Shown piece by piece: positions 61,528-64,000 of a stretch of DNA of 64,000 bases. Every line of letters starts with the position of its first letter. Position 1 is the first letter of the stretch. Source of the stretch: Megamerina dolium (lineage: Eukaryota > Arthropoda > Insecta > Diptera > Megamerinidae); NCBI GenBank assembly GCA_963854835.1, contig OY978526.1, positions 68,176,765 to 68,240,764 of the forward strand, written 5' to 3'. The notes below the pieces were generated by a model that was not told where the DNA came from, made no database searches, and saw nothing but the letters and a program-made list of their open reading frames with translations. The position numbers and the translations under genes were made by a program.

Positions 61528-62296
61528 CTATTTTCCATCCGCTGCACTCAATTGAGCGCCTTGCAATATGCTACTATTATTATCATCTAATGTTAGTGGC
61601 AATGGTGTCGTTATAATGCCATCACGTAATGCCATTTGATAGGCCACCTCGAATGCTTGACCTAATGTTAATATTATATCTGTTGCTAAATCCTACATGG
61701 AGAATAAGTAACAATAATTTATTTTTATATTCAATTTATTAATTGAAGAGCAAAATTGAATGTTTGAATGAGATTATATGGAATACTACTACTCACCGTA
61801 CTATCCACATTGAAGACATGACAATAGTGTATATCATTCTCTTTGGTTATATAGGCGAAATGTTTTAAATCATCAGAGTCTTGACAGGCGCAATTGATAT
61901 TCTGTATTTCATGTTCACAAATTGTATGCTATACATTTATAATAAGTGGTAGTGGGATAAGTGTAATGGAAGGAGATATACTTTAGTATGTATGTAATAA
62001 GTTATGCGCCAAGTTATAAATAAAGGATGTGATATATAATATAGTACATATACTACGTATATAATTATACTCAATAGATAGATGCATACATTTCTTTTAT
62101 AATGCAACATACAGCATACTCATATAAATATATTGTACGAGTATACGTATGTATGAACTCACCTTGGTGTCCACATTAATAAATTCCACACCACGATATG
62201 ATATGGCTAAGCATACTAATACACGTTTCTGTTTGTTAAACGAACTATTTCTGTATAATTTGTGCTGTTGTTGTTGTTGTTGTGCTTGAGCAATTT

Positions 62297-62327
<31 letters not shown>

Positions 62328-62459
62328 TGTTGCTGTTGCGGAAGACATTATAGTGTTTGTTGCCGTTGCAGTTGTACGTTCATCACGTTTTAGTTTTTGT
62401 ATCGATTTACGTGTAGATTCAGTGCCACGTAATTCTTTCACAACCGTTGAGCCCAAATA
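61528..62459 (-). CDS. ANKS1: ANKS1-like adaptor, last three coding exons (PTB domain)
   Basis: Exons on the minus strand: 62163-62459, 61797-61928 and 61528-61692, all phase 0, with canonical AG/GT borders (for example AAG|GTGAGT and ACG|GTGAGT). Spliced they encode 197 residues: YLGSTVVKELRGTESTRKSI opens the PTB fold, AISYRGVEFINVDTK follows, then HTICEHEIQNINCACQDSDD, FAYITKENDIHYCHVFNVD and DLATDIILTLGQAFEVAYQM. This is the C-terminal phosphotyrosine-binding domain of ANKS1A/B-type proteins, which otherwise carry ankyrin repeats and SAM domains and link receptors to signalling complexes. The matching fly gene is, from memory, CG4393. Within the PTB, between the first helix and the next strand, there is an insert with eight Ala and a Gln run. 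The ankyrin and SAM exons must lie beyond 64000. The intron upstream is at least 1.5 kb and contains LINE and SINE copies. Confidence 0.88.
62267..62337. repeat. Trinucleotide repeats coding for poly-Gln and poly-Ala
   Basis: Minus-strand CAA units (about 62268-62288) and GCA/GCT units (about 62304-62330) encode QAQQQQQQ and eight Ala within the PTB exon. Such tracts are length-variable in flies. Confidence 0.8.
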
Positions 62460-63084
62460 CTAACAACAACAAAAAGAAGAAGAAGAGGTAAATGTTGTGA
62501 AAAATTAATCAGAGCTCACACATACAACCTTTTGCATATATTTACGATTACATATGTACACGTACGTATATCATTTGCAAATTATGTATAGAATATATTT
62601 ATTGCAGTAATCATTTGAATGTATAATTTTCACATTGTGGAAAATAGAAAGAAAACAAGATCGATTGACATTGCACATTTATGTACTTGTACAAGAGTAC
62701 TACGTATGATATGTATGGGATATACTCTGCTTTATGGTACTCGTAGATATAAACAAGTACTCGTACTCGTACTCGTATGCAGAATAGGAAGTATGTATAT
62801 TCATTCCCCTTTTGAATAATTTATTGCTTTGCCATTGCATTGAGTTTCATGGGAAAATATTCAAATACATACGTTCTTTGTCTTCGATATTTCAATTGAA
62901 TATGATTTTGAATGCAAATTAATATTTTTAGTATTTAGGAATACTAAAAAATTTCATACCCAACACCATGGGTAGATAGAGAGACATGCTTCCGAAAAAA
63001 TATAATATTTTTGTGCAGGATAGAGGGGTGGTTTTTATTCGATAGTGCCTATTTTCTAATATATTCGAATATTGTTACTCGTAT

Positions 63085-63990
63085 ATGCAGAGCTTTAATA
63101 ATAATAATAATTTATTGTCGTAGGTCGTCCAAAGGCCGACACTGCGACCTAAATATCGTTTGTGTCCCGCTACTTTTGTAAATTCTACTATACCCTATAG
63201 GTCTAGCACCAATGTTTCTAGTATGCCATAGCATTACATCCCTTTCTACTCAGATATTACCTGTCTAAGAAAGGGAATCAACTGGAATCCATGCTCTTTC
63301 AGTATCATTTCCGCTTTGCGGATGAAATTGAGTATGTCCATAACAGGCGCATTTTTTATTTCGTCATGATCTTGTCGATCACGGTGGAAAATGTGCATTC
63401 TTGTTTTTGCCAACGCAATACAGTCGCACAGTATGTGTTCTGTAGTTTCGTCCTCTTCAAGACAGAGCCGATATTCCGTATCGTCAAGAATGTGGATTTT
63501 AGTGAGATGATATTTCAGGTAGTAATGTCCTGAAATGTGGGTGCCGTAGCTCAGTGGTTAGTGTGTTCGCCTTCTGATCTGTAGGTCGTGGTTCAATCCC
63601 TGGCTGATATCGATAAGATTTTTCTTTCGAATGGTACCCACCTGTCGGCAAGCAATTGGCAATTCTTCCGACAGTAACAACTTGCCATGAAAAAGGTTCT
63701 AAAAGAACTCTGTGACAAAGCTCAGAAAAAGTGATGTCACAAGTGTTCTGCCGTTCGGAACCGGTTAAAATAAGTAGATCCCTTCTAATACTGTCCAAAT
63801 TTAAGACGCACCACAGTAATGGAAGAGAAGCTCGGCCAATGAGCCCTTTGGGGCTTTAAGTGCCACATATTTATTTTTTTTAATGTCCTGAAAGGAAATG
63901 TACTATTTTCCTAAGAGCTGCTGCAGAGCTTTAGTACTATACCTGTATATGATTTGAGCAAACTCGCATGTAGGCGTCGTTCTTATAATA
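63085..63990 (-). mobile_element. LINE 3' fragment with TAA tail, interrupted by a SINE
   Basis: The minus-strand frame reads FLSGHYYLKYHLTKIHILDD, EYRLCLEEDETTEHILCDC (a CCHC-type knuckle), ALAKTRMHIF and ILNFIRKAEMIL, the end of a non-LTR ORF2. A 3' UTR then runs to a (TAA)-type tail at 63097-63113, as in I-like elements. The SINE at 63536-63880 sits inside it. The 5' side is cut at or near the window end. Confidence 0.75.
63536..63880 (+). mobile_element. tRNA-derived SINE, full length
   Basis: GGGTGCCGTAGCTCAGTGG holds the A box (TAGCTCAGTGG), and GTGGTTCAATCCC the B box. A unique body of about 260 bp follows, ending GTGCCACATATTTATTTTTT. The perfect 13-bp target duplication is TAATGTCCTGAAA (63523-63535 and 63881-63893). 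The tRNA-like head runs to about 63610. It is the same family as 3482-3813 and the truncated copies near 20000-20135 and 34465-34595. The perfect target duplication suggests recent movement. Confidence 0.9.
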
Positions 63991-64000
63991 AGCATAAGTT

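Noticed and set aside
63539..63611. tRNA gene
   Set aside because: It has A and B boxes, but is the head of a SINE with target duplications and lacks a convincing acceptor stem.

Overview
This is insect genomic DNA, most likely from a higher (cyclorrhaphan) fly. It is AT-rich and intron-poor, and contains a tandem array of divergent ionotropic chemoreceptor (IR) genes, the last three coding exons of an ANKS1-type gene, and a dense mix of mariner, Tc1, Harbinger, LINE and SINE elements typical of dipteran genomes. I cannot fix the species; a tephritid or related acalyptrate is a guess. Layout: a dead mariner (559-1481); IR-1, intact, minus (1533-3341); a tRNA-derived SINE (3482-3813); a decayed LINE split by a TTAA-flanked DNA element (about 4060-5835); an IR tail relic (5863-6031); IR-2, a pseudogene, minus (6416-8196); a 2.6-kb palindrome carrying (TA)n and a copy of another repeat (8547-11162); a 2.18-kb element with ~265-bp terminal inverted repeats and an unrecognised protein (11415-13593), flanked by (TA)n; IR-3, a pseudogene, plus (14514-15596); IR-5, intact, minus (17264-19051); IR-4, a pseudogene, plus (21524-23041); a 5.8-kb LOA/I-like LINE, minus (25746-31527); IR-6, intact, minus (31773-33560); IR-7, plus (35477-38433), split by a Harbinger element; several further DNA transposons; IR-8, a pseudogene, minus (43291-44926). 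From 45 kb to 61.5 kb no host gene could be identified: there are Tc1, mariner and repeat copies in AT-rich DNA. From 61528 to 62459 on the minus strand lie three exons encoding the C-terminal PTB domain of an ANKS1-like adaptor. Its 5' exons are outside the window. How the parts relate: the IR genes fall into two subfamilies. Type A is IR-1, -3 and -4; type B is IR-2, -5, -6, -7 and -8. The array grew by segmental duplication. IR-3 + B-tail relic + IR-5 + LINE/SINE relic (about 14.15-20.28 kb) is repeated as IR-4 + B-tail relic + IR-6 + LINE/SINE relic (about 21.2-34.7 kb). The LOA LINE then inserted into the second unit, leaving a 12-bp target duplication. Only three of the eight recognisable IR loci keep a full open frame, so the cluster shows birth-and-death evolution with clear, datable lesions. 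Three type-B promoters (IR-5/6, IR-7, IR-8) share a conserved upstream block, which suggests common regulation. All functional statements come from motif recognition by eye; no database search was run.
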